A DNA stretch of 64,000 bases from Salinicola salarius (GTDB lineage Bacteria; Pseudomonadota; Gammaproteobacteria; Pseudomonadales; Halomonadaceae). A program made the position numbers and the translations under genes. Location: contig NZ_NHOU01000016.1 in the NCBI RefSeq assembly GCF_002179555.1, positions 19,321 to 83,320 on the forward strand, given 5' to 3'. The notes under the pieces were generated by a model, which was not told the origin of the DNA, made no database searches, and was given only the letters and a program-made list of their open reading frames with translations. This document shows positions 1-8,956 of this stretch, one piece after another; position 1 is the stretch's first letter; each line of letters opens with the position of its first letter.

Positions 1-452
1 TCCACGAGCTCGACCCAATCCAGCACGTCGGCGATCTCGACACCGTACGCGCCGATATTCTGGATCGGCGCGGCGCCGGCCAATCCGGGAATCAAGGCGA
101 GATTCTCGATCCCCCATAGCTCACGCTCGACACAGGATTCGACCAGCGCGTGCCAGCCGACCCCAGCGCCCACTTCGACATGAACCGCATTGCCGCGACC
201 CGGCGCGAACGATACGCCTTCGAGATCCGCACACAGCGTGAGCCCTTCGATCCGACGTGGCAACAGCACATTGCTGCCGCCGCCCAGCACCGTCATCTCC
301 CAGCCGTGCTCGTTGGCCAGTTGCAGCCCTTGAACGACCTCACCTTCGGTCCGGGCGCGCCAGAAACGCGCTGCCCGGCTGGGTAGCGCCAGCGTATTGG
401 CGTCGGAAAGATCATGATCGACCTCCAGATCGTCAACCTCGCCTTCCCGCAT
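1..452 (-). CDS. murB: UDP-N-acetylenolpyruvoylglucosamine reductase (MurB), 3' end cut by window
   Basis: MurB reduces UDP-GlcNAc-enolpyruvate to UDP-MurNAc with NADPH and FAD, a cytoplasmic step of peptidoglycan precursor synthesis. The 150 visible codons carry the FAD-binding GGGSNVLL motif at residues 57-64 and the hallmark IPGLAGAAPIQNIGAYG at 121-137. The gene runs off the left edge, so the C-terminal substrate domain is not visible. The ATG at 452 overlaps the stop of the upstream phosphatase gene (ATGA), which implies translational coupling in the same minus-strand operon. I translated it by hand from the reverse complement. Confidence 0.95.
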   Translation of the reverse strand, partial: MREGEVDDLEVDHDLSDANTLALPSRAARFWRARTEGEVVQGLQLANEHGWEMTVLGGGSNVLLPRRIEGLTLCADLEGVSFAPGRGNAVHVEVGAGVGWHALVESCVERELWGIENLALIPGLAGAAPIQNIGAYGVEIADVLDWVELV

Positions 453-946
453 CAGAGGATACCCAGCCGCTGACGCAACGATGCCACGACGCCTTCCACA
501 GCGTCTTCCAGCTGATCCAGCACCTGCTGAAACCCGGCTTCGCCGCCGAAATAGGGGTCCGGCACGTCCTCGTCGAGCTGCCCGGCATAATTCAGCAAGC
601 GCGATACGCGAGCACGGCTGTCAGCCGGCTGCAGCGCGAGCGTGCGCTCGAGATTGTCGCTGTCCATCACCAGGATCTCCTCGAACCGCTCGAAGTCCTC
701 GACGGTCAACTGCCGCCCGCGCAATTCACCGAGGTCGATGCCTCGATCGGTGGCGGCCCGAAGCGCACGCGGGTCCGGCGGCTGGCCCACGTGCCAGGCG
801 CCGGTACCACAGGAGTCCACCGCCACGCGATCCGCCATGCCTTCTTCCTCCAGGCGCTTCCTCAGCATGCCTTCGGCCGTCGGTGAACGGCAGATATTGC
901 CCATGCAGACGAACAGGATTCGCCATTCGGGACGCGAATCGCTCAT
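452..946 (-). CDS. Low-molecular-weight protein-tyrosine phosphatase
   Basis: A 164-residue cytoplasmic phosphatase of the LMW-PTP family. The P-loop CMGNICRS (residues 14-21) matches C-x5-R-S, with C14 as nucleophile and R20 as phosphate binder, and DPYFGG near the C-terminus supplies the general-acid Asp. Relatives remove phosphate from tyrosine kinases or sugar-modifying enzymes of exopolysaccharide pathways. The substrate here is unknown, and no tyrosine kinase gene is in the window. The gene sits between kdsB and murB with ATGA overlaps at both ends, so it is probably co-translated with envelope genes. Confidence 0.93.
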   Translation of the reverse strand: MSDSRPEWRILFVCMGNICRSPTAEGMLRKRLEEEGMADRVAVDSCGTGAWHVGQPPDPRALRAATDRGIDLGELRGRQLTVEDFERFEEILVMDSDNLERTLALQPADSRARVSRLLNYAGQLDEDVPDPYFGGEAGFQQVLDQLEDAVEGVVASLRQRLGIL

Positions 947-1731
947 GCCTCGCTCCGCTTCTCGTCACTACGTTGTGCAAAATACTGACGCACGCGCTCC
1001 AAGTCTTCCTGCGTGTCGACACCGCCGGGCAGCGACGACGTGACCGTTGCCACCTGAATGAGATGACCGTGCTGCAGCGCTCTCAACTGCTCGAGCTGCT
1101 CGAGCTGCTCCAGCGGCGCCGGCTGCCAATTGACATACTCGGCCAAAAATCCGGCGCGATAGGCGTAAAGACCGATATGGCGCAACCAGGCATCCGTCTC
1201 CAGCAGCGTCGGCGGCTGCGTCTTCCAGGCGTTGCGATCCCAGGGAATCGGCGCCCTCGAGAAATAGAGCGCCCGCCCCGTCAGATCGGTGACGACCTTG
1301 ACCACGTTGGGATTGAACAGCGTATCCACGTCATGGATCGGCTCGGCCAGCGTCGATACGGACGCCCGGTCGTCCGCCGCGAGCCGCGTGGCGACACGGT
1401 CGATTGCGCTGGCTGGCAGCAGCGGCTCGTCACCCTGCACATTGACGACGATGGTCTCGTCGGGCAATTGCAGCCTGGCGGCCACTTCTGCCAGGCGATC
1501 GGTGCCCGAAGGGTGGTCGTCGCGAGTCATCACCACCTCGGCGCCGAATGCCTGCACGGTCTGCTCGATGCGGGCGTCGTCGGTGGCGATCACGACGCGC
1601 GAGGCACCGCTGTCATTGGCTCTCATCCACACGTGCTGGATCATGGGCAAGCCGTCGATGTCCATCAGCGGTTTGCCCGGAAGGCGGCTGGAGCCGTACC
1701 GAGCCGGAATCACCACCACGAAATCATTCAT
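943..1731 (-). CDS. kdsB: 3-deoxy-manno-octulosonate cytidylyltransferase (CMP-Kdo synthetase)
   Basis: KdsB activates Kdo with CTP to give CMP-Kdo, the donor for the inner core of lipopolysaccharide; it is cytoplasmic. The 262-residue product opens with the nucleotide-binding [15 protein letters not shown] (about 9-23) and keeps VNVQGDEPL and the HIGLYAYR segment typical of the family. An unusual [10 protein letters not shown] run near residue 215 comes from a short in-frame repeat (1087-1113). It overlaps both neighbours by ATGA and belongs to the lpxK-msbA envelope cluster. Confidence 0.96.
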   Translation of the reverse strand: MNDFVVVIPARYGSSRLPGKPLMDIDGLPMIQHVWMRANDSGASRVVIATDDARIEQTVQAFGAEVVMTRDDHPSGTDRLAEVAARLQLPDETIVVNVQGDEPLLPASAIDRVATRLAADDRASVSTLAEPIHDVDTLFNPNVVKVVTDLTGRALYFSRAPIPWDRNAWKTQPPTLLETDAWLRHIGLYAYRAGFLAEYVNWQPAPLEQLEQLEQLRALQHGHLIQVATVTSSLPGGVDTQEDLERVRQYFAQRSDEKRSEA

Positions 1732-1928
1732 GGTGCTGGCGCTGCCTTGCCGAGCTTCTCCTCGGTCGACATCACACGGGCTTCATTTTCCAGCATCACC
1801 GGGATCCCATCTCGAATCGGATAGGCCAGCCCGCTGACCGAACTCTTGAGCTCCTGACGCTCGCGATCGTACGTCAGTTCACTATGGCTGACCGGACAGA
1901 TCAGCATTGCCATCAATTCCTTATCCAT
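1728..1928 (-). CDS. Trm112/YcaR-family small protein
   Basis: A 66-residue protein of the Trm112-like (UPF0434/YcaR) family, normally found between lpxK and kdsB in Proteobacteria, as here. It starts [18 protein letters not shown]; only one Cys of the zinc ribbon usual in eukaryotic Trm112 is present. The role in bacteria is not settled. An AAGGAAGA ribosome-binding site lies just upstream of the ATG at 1928, and its stop overlaps the kdsB start (ATGA). Confidence 0.9.
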   Translation of the reverse strand: MDKELMAMLICPVSHSELTYDRERQELKSSVSGLAYPIRDGIPVMLENEARVMSTEEKLGKAAPAP

Positions 1929-2061
1929 GATTCTTCCTTATCAACGATGCCTGTGTACGCCACCACGAGCCAGACGAAACCGACTCGTGGAAATCTGCCA
2001 CCATGATCGCGCCATCGTCGTCTACATGCCAGCGGGGCTTCCATTCCAGAGGGACTTCCAT
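1921..2061 (-). CDS. Possible small ORF between lpxK and the Trm112-like gene (46 codons)
   Basis: The gap between lpxK and the Trm112-like gene holds an open frame from an ATG at 2061 to a TAA at 1921, running into the start of the next gene by 8 bases. The predicted peptide contains WHVDDDGAIMVADFHESV and has a normal-looking composition, but it has no clear ribosome-binding site and no family I recognise. The frame stays open upstream into lpxK, so it could simply be a shadow. Treat as tentative. Confidence 0.2.
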   Translation of the reverse strand: MEVPLEWKPRWHVDDDGAIMVADFHESVSSGSWWRTQASLIRKNHG

Positions 2062-2098
2062 TCCAGCGGAGCTCACATGCCAGAGACGGAGAGGGTAT

Positions 2099-3112
2099 CT
2101 AGGATCGCGCCCAGCCCTCGACCTGCCCGGCCCACCATTCGGTGAAGGCCGGTTCGGGTGCTGCCTCGACGTCCAGCACCCAGCAACGATCGTCGGCGAA
2201 GCCGGCACATTTGACCGCATCCTTCGCGGTCATGACCACGACGCTCGGGGCAGCGGGCAAATCGGCAGCGGAGAACTGGTGATGATCGCCGAACGCGATT
2301 CCTTCATGAGGCACGCCCAGTGCCCCGAGCGTGTCGAAGAACCGTCGCGGATGCCCGATCCCCGCCAGGGCCGCAACGGGACGATCGAGCCCGAACGGCG
2401 GCTGCTCGACCGGATAGCGCTCGCCGCTGGTCAGGTGACGCCATGCCGTCGGCACGAGCGTCATCGAAAAGCGCGGGACGCCTTCGCCGTCGGTGTTGGC
2501 AAGCGATGCCGTACCGCCATTGCCGATCAGCGCGTCGACGTCTGCCAGGCGCTGCAGCGGTTCCCGCAGGGGGCCTCGTGGCAGACAGTGGCGATTGCCG
2601 AACCCTCGCACGCCATCGACGACGACCAGCTCCAGCGATCGCCCCAGGGCGTAATGCTGCAGACCATCGTCAGCGATCAGAATGTTGCAACGGGAATGTT
2701 CAATGAGCCAGCGTGCCGCCCGCGGCCGATCGGGATCGACAGCCACCGGCGCGCCGGTCTGCTGCGCCAGCATCAACGGCTCGTCACCGCTCTGCGCCAC
2801 GGGCGTCTGGCCCGTCACCGCCAGCGGGTACGATGAGGCCTTGCCGCCGTAACCCCGGGAGACGATGCCCGGCCGCCAGCCATTGTCCGTCAGCCAGCGC
2901 ACCAGCCAGGCAACCAGCGGCGATTTGCCGGTGCCTCCCACCGACAGATTGCCCACGACGACCACCGGGACCGACGGTTGCCAGATCTCGCGGCGACCGT
3001 CGCGGTAGGCCTCGCGGCGACGCACCACGGCCTGGCGGTAAAGCGCTTCCAGCGGCGCCAGCAGCGTCAGCCACCGCGATCCGCGATACCAGGCGCGCTC
3101 GATCGGCGTCAC
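2099..3112 (-). CDS. lpxK: Tetraacyldisaccharide 4'-kinase (LpxK)
   Basis: LpxK phosphorylates the 4' position of the lipid A disaccharide precursor at the inner face of the cytoplasmic membrane. The 337-residue product has a membrane-proximal N-terminus followed by the P-loop GNLSVGGTGKSP (about 54-65), SRGYGGK, the SGDEP motif and ADDGLQHY, all LpxK hallmarks. Its start overlaps the msbA stop by four bases (ATGA), so lipid A kinase and flippase are coupled. Confidence 0.97.
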   Translation of the reverse strand: MTPIERAWYRGSRWLTLLAPLEALYRQAVVRRREAYRDGRREIWQPSVPVVVVGNLSVGGTGKSPLVAWLVRWLTDNGWRPGIVSRGYGGKASSYPLAVTGQTPVAQSGDEPLMLAQQTGAPVAVDPDRPRAARWLIEHSRCNILIADDGLQHYALGRSLELVVVDGVRGFGNRHCLPRGPLREPLQRLADVDALIGNGGTASLANTDGEGVPRFSMTLVPTAWRHLTSGERYPVEQPPFGLDRPVAALAGIGHPRRFFDTLGALGVPHEGIAFGDHHQFSAADLPAAPSVVVMTAKDAVKCAGFADDRCWVLDVEAAPEPAFTEWWAGQVEGWARS

Positions 3113-4896
3113 GCCTCCTCCTGGAACTGCAGCTGATAAAGGGAGGCGTAGGCGCCACCCTTTTCCAGCAGCTCGGCGTGGGTGCCGCTCTCGATGAGAT
3201 TGCCCTGATCCATCACCGCGATGCGATCGGCGCGCTCGATGGTCGATAGGCGGTGGGCGATGACGAACGTGGTGCGATCACGGCAGACGACTTCCAGCGC
3301 CCGCTGGATGTAGCGCTCGGATTCGGTATCCAGCGCCGAGGTCGCCTCGTCCAGAATCAGTACCGGCGCATCCTTGAAGATGGCTCGCGCGATCGCCAGG
3401 CGCTGGCGCTGGCCGCCGGAAAGCATGACCCCGTTATCGCCGACCAGCGTGTCGTACCCTTTCGGCAGTTGTTCGATGAACTCGTGCGCGTAGGCGGCTC
3501 TTGCCGCGGACTCGACCTGCTCGCGGCTGGCGTCAGGCACGCCGTAGGCGATGTTGTCGGCGATCGTGGTGTTGAACAACGTCACCTGCTGGGAGACCAG
3601 CCCGATCTGCTGGCGCAGCGGCGACAGCTGGTACTCCTGGATATCGATGTCATCGATCAGAATGCGCCCGGCGGTCGGCCGGTAGAACCGCGGCAGCAAC
3701 CCCATCAGCGTCGACTTGCCGCTTCCCGAACGCCCCACGATCGCGACCATCTGGCCCGCGGGCACGTCCAGATCGATGCCCTTGAGCACTTCCGGCTGGT
3801 CTTCGTCATAGGCGAAGCGCACACCTTCAAAGCGCACGCGCCCTTCCAGGCGAGTCGGCAGGTACTCACCCTCGTCTTTCTCCGTCGGCCGACTCAGCAG
3901 ACCAAAGAGTTCCTGCGAAGCAGAGAGCCCTTTCTGGATGATGCTGTTGACGTCGGTCAGCGACCGGATGGGCTTGGCCATCAGGGACGCGGCGGTGATG
4001 AAGGCCACGAACTCCCCGGGCGTCATGGCATTCATCAGCTCCGGCGCCATCGCCAGCCACACGAGCCCCGCCAGTGCCAGCGCCACCAGCAGTTGAATGA
4101 CCGGCGTGCTGGTCGCCTTGGTCATCGCCTCCTTGATGCTCTGCTCGCGGTTGTAGTTGCTCGCGGCTTCGAAACGGCGTTTCTCGTACTCTTCCGCCCC
4201 GTGCGTGCGCACCACGCGATAACCAGTCAGTGCCTCGGAGGCGACGTGCGTCACGTCACCCATGGAATTCTGGATGCGCCGCGAGATCTTGCGGAAGCGC
4301 TTGCTGGTGTAGCGCACCACGAGCCCGATCAGCGGCGTGACGCCCATGAAAATCAGCGTCAGCAACCAGTTGGTCCAGAACAGGTAGCCGATCAGACCGA
4401 TCACGAACAGGCCTTCCCGCAGGATGATCGTGATCGCGTTGGTGGCCGCCCCTGTCACCTGCTCGACGTGATAGGTCACCCGCGAGATGAGATGACCGCT
4501 GGAGTGCATGTCGAAGAAGCGACCGGGCAGGTGCAGCATGTGGTTGAAGACGTTGCAGCGCAGTTTGTGCACCACGTTACGCGCCACGTTGCTCATGAAA
4601 TAGGTGCCCAGAAAGGTACCGATGCCGCGGGCCGCGAACATGCCGATCACGAACAACGGCAGAAAGAAGCGAAAGGCGGCATCCGGTTGCTGTATCCCGT
4701 CGATCAGCCGCTTCATCATCTCCGCCAGTGCCGTACTCGAGGCAGCATAGATGGCATAACCGACCACGGCGAGGGCAAAGGAACGCCATTCCACGCGGAC
4801 GTATTCTAGGAGACGTCGATAGAGTGCCCAACTGGAAGCTTGTGACACGGTAACTCCGTTCGACTGGAAAAAGGTCAGGCTCCCGACGCCGCGCAT
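3109..4896 (-). CDS. msbA: Lipid A export ATP-binding/permease protein MsbA
   Basis: MsbA flips core-lipid A across the inner membrane using ATP. The product (up to 595 residues) has six N-terminal membrane helices and a C-terminal ABC ATPase with Walker A GRSGSGKST, Q-loop, signature LSGGQRQRLAIARA and Walker B LILDEATSALD, followed by the switch His in IAHRLS. The family usually has about 580 residues, so the first 15 or so (MRGVGSLTFFQSNGV) may not be translated and a start nearer 4850 is possible. It heads the msbA-lpxK-kdsB-murB cluster. Confidence 0.95.
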   Translation of the reverse strand: MRGVGSLTFFQSNGVTVSQASSWALYRRLLEYVRVEWRSFALAVVGYAIYAASSTALAEMMKRLIDGIQQPDAAFRFFLPLFVIGMFAARGIGTFLGTYFMSNVARNVVHKLRCNVFNHMLHLPGRFFDMHSSGHLISRVTYHVEQVTGAATNAITIILREGLFVIGLIGYLFWTNWLLTLIFMGVTPLIGLVVRYTSKRFRKISRRIQNSMGDVTHVASEALTGYRVVRTHGAEEYEKRRFEAASNYNREQSIKEAMTKATSTPVIQLLVALALAGLVWLAMAPELMNAMTPGEFVAFITAASLMAKPIRSLTDVNSIIQKGLSASQELFGLLSRPTEKDEGEYLPTRLEGRVRFEGVRFAYDEDQPEVLKGIDLDVPAGQMVAIVGRSGSGKSTLMGLLPRFYRPTAGRILIDDIDIQEYQLSPLRQQIGLVSQQVTLFNTTIADNIAYGVPDASREQVESAARAAYAHEFIEQLPKGYDTLVGDNGVMLSGGQRQRLAIARAIFKDAPVLILDEATSALDTESERYIQRALEVVCRDRTTFVIAHRLSTIERADRIAVMDQGNLIESGTHAELLEKGGAYASLYQLQFQEEA

Positions 4897-4951
4897 ACCG
4901 ACCGGGCAGAACGCCGAGTGGACGGATTCCTGCGACGGCTTATTCGGCCGT

Positions 4952-5109
4952 TAGAGCCCGTTCACGATCTCGCGAGCCAGGATCAAACCAGGCGAAAACG
5001 ATTGAGGAAAAGACCGGGCTCGCGCACGAGTTTGCATGAGCATGATGAATCTTCCGAAGTCGTCTTCAACAACGCTTGGCCGACGCGCAGCAGATGGTGA
5101 ACAGGTTCT
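4952..5109. repeat. Palindromic intergenic element, copy 1
   Basis: The msbA-comEC gap holds a roughly 158-bp stretch bounded by imperfect inverted repeats. The left end (4952-4978) contains CCCGTTCACGATCTCGCGAG; the reverse complement of the right end (5080-5109) contains CCTGTTCACCATCTGCTGCG. The right end is almost identical to the right end of a second copy at 58388-58459. I see no protein-coding gene in it. It resembles a REP- or MITE-like dispersed element. Confidence 0.7.
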
Positions 5110-5127
5110 TACGCAACTCGGGGGCAT

Positions 5128-7500
5128 TCAGGGGCTGGATTCTACCCCATCATCCGCGCCGTCGACAGCCGACCGGCGCGACCAGCCCGGATATCGTTGT
5201 GCGCGGACGGTGACGCTGGCCGGCGTCAGGGCAACGCGGACGGCGCCGTCGTAGGCGGTGTTCCAGACCCGGCTGCCGGCGTCGACGAACCGCTGGACGA
5301 CCGAGGGCGCCGGATGACCGAACGGATTGCCACGGCCGCTGCTGAAGATGACCTCGGCAGGCCGCGTCGCCGCCACCAACGCCTCCGACGAACTGGTGGC
5401 ACTACCGTGATGGCCGGCTACCAGTACGTCGAGCGGGCGCGATCCCGCTGGCCCGCTCTCCAATGCCTTGATGAACCCGCGCTCCCGCTCCATGCCGGCG
5501 TCACCGGTGATCAGTACTCGGCGTGCTCCCAGGGTGACCAGCAGTACGCAGGAACGGTCGTTGGCATTCGAGGCGATGTCGCCGGCAGGCGGGGACAGGA
5601 ACCGCCAGGAGGTTCCATCGTCCCGCCAGCCGCCGCCCGCCTCGCAAGGCCGCGATGGCAATGGCAGATCGTTGCCACGTGGCGCCCACCAGCGCTCGAC
5701 GCGATGATCCTGGCGCAGCGCGGCGATGCCGCCCGAATGATCGTTGTCGCTATGCGTGACGATGACATCGTCGAAACGTTGTCCGGCAGGCCACAGCAGG
5801 CTCGCCGGCATGAAACCCGACCCGAAGCGCGGCCCGGTATCGACCAGCACGCGCCGGTCACGGGTCTTCAGTTCGACCAGTTGCCCCTGGCCGACATCAT
5901 AGACCGTGACCATCAACTCTCCCCGATCCAGGCTGGGCGGCCGAAGCAGCAGTACCAGAATCAGCAGCGACGGACAGGCCCACGCTCGCGTCATGCGAGT
6001 CACGCCCGGCAGCAACCAGAGCAGCCCCCACAACAGCAGCGCGACGGCGACCGGCCAGCACCACCAGGGGCTCGGCGTCCAGAGCGGCAGACTGTCGGCG
6101 GCCTGCGCGAGGAGATCGGCCAATCCATTGGCCAGCTGATCGAAGGGCCACCATGCCCAGCTGGCCAACGGTGGCCAGATCGCGAACAGCCAGCCGACGA
6201 ATCCGAGAGGCACCATCAGACTGCTCACGAGCGGAACCGCGACCAGGTTGATCAACGGCGCCAGCGGCGACAATCGTCCGAAGGCGAGTAATACCGACGC
6301 TGCCATGATCGGGGCCAGCAACCACTGACTGCGCAGCAGCGCGAGGCACCACCCTCGCCGTCCTGAAGGTCGAGGCCGACCCGACCAGGCGAGGATCAGC
6401 ACGGCAACCGCCGCGAAGGACAGCCAGAGTCCGGGGCGCCACGGCGCCAGCGGGTCGGTGACCACCACGAGTCCCAGCGCCAGCCACCAGGCCTGCCACC
6501 AGCCGGGCGCATGACGACCGCTCGCCGCCCACAGACCGATCGCCGCCATGATCGCCGCCCGTACCGCCGGTGGCCCGAAACCCGCCAATCCCGCATAGGC
6601 GAAGGCTGCCAGCCCGGCTCCCAGCCACGGCCAGGCCGTCATCCGCCAGGACAACGGCTGCAAGACCCGCGCCACGCGTCTCAGCAGCCACAGGCAGAGC
6701 GCTGCCACGAGCCCGATGTGGAGCCCCGAGATGACCATCAGGTGGGTCGTGCCGGTCGCGTTCAGCAAGTCCCAGTCATCGTCGTCAAGACGCTCGTCGG
6801 CACCCAGCGTCAGCGCCGCCAGCCAGCGTCTGCCCAGTGGCGAGATATCGGCGGCGTCCAATTGGTCCAAGGCGGCCTGACGTGGAGAAAAACTAGCCGT
6901 GGTCAGCTTTTCCGGCGAGTCGTCGCGAATATAGCCCAGCGCCTGGATCCCTTCCCGCCAGAGCCAACCGCCATAATCGAAGGTATCCGGATTGGCGAAT
7001 CCCAGCGGCTGGCGTAGACGAGCCGTCAGTTGCCAGCGCTCCCCCTCCTGAAGCGCGGGCGCGTCATACCAGGAAAGCCGGAGCCGGGTGCTGCCAGGAC
7101 AGACGTCACCGGAAGCCCTGGGCTCACAGGCCTCCACCTCGAAGCGAAAGCGCGCTCGACGCGGATCGACATCCAGCGCATGGATTCGGCCCGTCAGCCT
7201 GAAGTCGTGGCCGGCGAGCGATTCCGGAAGCCCCCCGGCGCGCTGCTGGCCAACCTGATGCGCGCAACTCAGGAAGGCCAGGACCGCCAGCACGCCCCAC
7301 AGCGAGCGTCGCCACAGCGCAACCGCCAGCAGCAACGCGGCGATCGTGACGGACAGTATCTCCGACAGCGACTCGCCCCCGGTTCGGTACCCGACGAGCG
7401 AGCCGGCTACCGCCGCCAGTGCCAGCGGCATCGCCCAGCCCGGGCGTCTCGCCAAGGCGGAGACCCGCCTTGCGGCGTCAGTCGCCGTCAACATCGGCAT
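5128..7500 (-). CDS. comEC: ComEC/Rec2-family DNA uptake channel protein
   Basis: ComEC-type proteins form the inner-membrane channel for single-stranded DNA uptake in natural transformation. The 790-residue product has two N-terminal membrane helices, a soluble DUF4131-like region, the multi-helix Competence domain (centred on MVISGLHIGLVAAL), and a C-terminal metallo-beta-lactamase-like domain with VYDVGQGQ, THSDNDHSGG and AGHHGS. All three parts are present and the length is normal, so the gene looks intact. No other competence genes are in the window. Confidence 0.95.
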   Translation of the reverse strand: MPMLTATDAARRVSALARRPGWAMPLALAAVAGSLVGYRTGGESLSEILSVTIAALLLAVALWRRSLWGVLAVLAFLSCAHQVGQQRAGGLPESLAGHDFRLTGRIHALDVDPRRARFRFEVEACEPRASGDVCPGSTRLRLSWYDAPALQEGERWQLTARLRQPLGFANPDTFDYGGWLWREGIQALGYIRDDSPEKLTTASFSPRQAALDQLDAADISPLGRRWLAALTLGADERLDDDDWDLLNATGTTHLMVISGLHIGLVAALCLWLLRRVARVLQPLSWRMTAWPWLGAGLAAFAYAGLAGFGPPAVRAAIMAAIGLWAASGRHAPGWWQAWWLALGLVVVTDPLAPWRPGLWLSFAAVAVLILAWSGRPRPSGRRGWCLALLRSQWLLAPIMAASVLLAFGRLSPLAPLINLVAVPLVSSLMVPLGFVGWLFAIWPPLASWAWWPFDQLANGLADLLAQAADSLPLWTPSPWWCWPVAVALLLWGLLWLLPGVTRMTRAWACPSLLILVLLLRPPSLDRGELMVTVYDVGQGQLVELKTRDRRVLVDTGPRFGSGFMPASLLWPAGQRFDDVIVTHSDNDHSGGIAALRQDHRVERWWAPRGNDLPLPSRPCEAGGGWRDDGTSWRFLSPPAGDIASNANDRSCVLLVTLGARRVLITGDAGMERERGFIKALESGPAGSRPLDVLVAGHHGSATSSSEALVAATRPAEVIFSSGRGNPFGHPAPSVVQRFVDAGSRVWNTAYDGAVRVALTPASVTVRAQRYPGWSRRSAVDGADDGVESSP

Positions 7501-7578
7501 TCCCGATAAACGGACTTAACATGGCGGGGCCTTGAGGTTGTATGGATAATGGGCCTTCTTCGTTCAGCGAGCGGCCTC

Positions 7579-8109
7579 ATGTCTCGTCGATGGTTACAAC
7601 GCTACATCCCCAGCCAGGAGAGGCTGCAGCGCACTCGCTCTTTGCGTTTCATGCACCACATGCTGGGCGATCCGGCGATGTGGGTGCTATCTCGTCATAG
7701 CGTTGCCAACGCCTGCATGGTCGGCCTGTTCGCCGCCATGCTGCCGATCCCGTTCCAGATGCTGCTGGCCGCCTTTGGCGCCTACTGCTTCCGCGGCAAC
7801 CTGCCGCTGTCCGTCAGTCTGGTCTGGCTGACCAATCCGCTAACGATGCCGGTAGTCTTCTACTTCAACTACCGCGTGGGGGCATGGGTGCTGGACTACC
7901 CGGCCCGCAAGGTGCCGGATCACATCACCACGATGTGGATCGCCGAACAGATGGCGCACATCGTCCTGCCGCTGGCGGTCGGCTCGGTGATCGTCGGCCT
8001 GGTGCTGGCCATCGTCAGCAACGTTCTAGTACGGCTCATCTGGCGCTTCCAGATCTACCGCAGCTGGCGACGGCGCGCCAAGCGCCGCCAGCGCCGGCAA
8101 AGACACTGA
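7579..8109 (+). CDS. DUF2062 family membrane protein
   Basis: A DUF2062 protein with three to four predicted membrane helices, a conserved SRHSVANACMVGLFAAMLPI segment and LTNPLTMPVVFYFNYRVG. Function is unknown. It often lies beside comEC and the lol genes in gammaproteobacteria, as here. I chose the ATG at 7579 (MSRRWLQRYI) because family members begin at this point; an in-frame ATG at 7549 would add ten residues. The C-terminus is strongly basic (RRRAKRRQRRQRH). It is divergent from comEC. Confidence 0.88.
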   Translation: MSRRWLQRYIPSQERLQRTRSLRFMHHMLGDPAMWVLSRHSVANACMVGLFAAMLPIPFQMLLAAFGAYCFRGNLPLSVSLVWLTNPLTMPVVFYFNYRVGAWVLDYPARKVPDHITTMWIAEQMAHIVLPLAVGSVIVGLVLAIVSNVLVRLIWRFQIYRSWRRRAKRRQRRQRH

Positions 8110-8179
8110 GCCCCACTCCCCCGCTCGCTCCGACTCCTCCAGCACGTAATCTTTCCTTCGATTCACTTCACGAAGGCGC

Positions 8180-8220
8180 AAAAAAACGCCGCCCTGGACT
8201 ATTGATCGTCCAGAGCGGCG
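8180..8220 (-). terminator. Rho-independent terminator downstream of lolD
   Basis: Arms 8187-8199 (CGCCGCCCTGGAC) and 8208-8220 (GTCCAGAGCGGCG) pair with one mismatch around an 8-nt loop. On the minus strand the stem is followed by seven T (8186-8180). It lies 20 bases past the lolD stop. The opposite side has only a weak T stretch, so it serves mainly the minus strand. Confidence 0.85.
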
Positions 8221-8239
8221 TCAGCTTTAGCCGGCGATG

Positions 8240-8956
8240 TCAGACGGCGGTCAACTGGCCTCTGTCCAGACGCATCGTGCGATCCTGATGCGCCGCCAGC
8301 GACATGTCGTGGGTGACCACTACGAACGCACAGTCGGTGGTCGCCGCGAGCTCGTCCATCATGGCGAGGATGTTGGCCGCCGTGGTCTGATCCAGGTTGC
8401 CGGTCGGCTCGTCCATCAATACCAGACTGGGATTGGTGACCAGCGCCCTGGCGATGGCCACGCGCTGGCGCTCGCCGCCCGACAGCTCGCCCGGCTTGTG
8501 GGCTCCACGTGGCGCCATGCCGACGCGATCCAGCAACTGCAGGGCCTTGTCGACGGCGACTTTCCGGGTCTGACCGCGAATGATCAGCGGCAGCGCGACG
8601 TTCTCCGCCGCGGTGAACTCCGCCAGTAGATGGTGGAACTGGTAGACGAAACCGATATAGCGGTTACGAAAGCTGCCCAGGGCCGCCTCGCCCAGCCCCG
8701 CCAGCGATTGGCCACCGATGACGACCTCGCCGGCCGTGGGCCGGTCGAGCCCGCCCAGCAGGTTGAGCAGCGTGGTCTTGCCGGAGCCGGAACTCCCGAC
8801 GACGGCCACTCTCTCCCCCGCTCTCACCTGCAGGTCCAGATGATCCAGCACGGTGAGATCCTGCGGGCCTTCGCTGTAGGTCCGCGTGAGTTGGCGGCAG
8901 TCGAGCATGATGTTGTCTCCGCTGGCAGACGATGACCGGAAATTGGCTTCACTCAT
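8240..8956 (-). CDS. lolD: Lipoprotein-releasing ABC transporter ATPase LolD
   Basis: LolD powers extraction of outer-membrane lipoproteins from the inner membrane by LolCE. The product has Walker A GSSGSGKTT, the signature LSGGERQRVAIARAL and Walker B LVLMDEPTGNLD, with the LolD-typical FVYQFHHLLAEFTA. The ATG at 8956 has a GAGG upstream inside lolC and overlaps the lolC stop by 8 bases. A later start at MLDCRQL (residue 17) is possible. It is the last gene before a strong terminator. Confidence 0.96.
   Translation of the reverse strand: MSEANFRSSSASGDNIMLDCRQLTRTYSEGPQDLTVLDHLDLQVRAGERVAVVGSSGSGKTTLLNLLGGLDRPTAGEVVIGGQSLAGLGEAALGSFRNRYIGFVYQFHHLLAEFTAAENVALPLIIRGQTRKVAVDKALQLLDRVGMAPRGAHKPGELSGGERQRVAIARALVTNPSLVLMDEPTGNLDQTTAANILAMMDELAATTDCAFVVVTHDMSLAAHQDRTMRLDRGQLTAV

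Noticed and set aside
3253..4809. 518-codon plus-strand frame opposite msbA
   Set aside because: Antisense of a well-conserved ABC transporter; composition is not protein-like.
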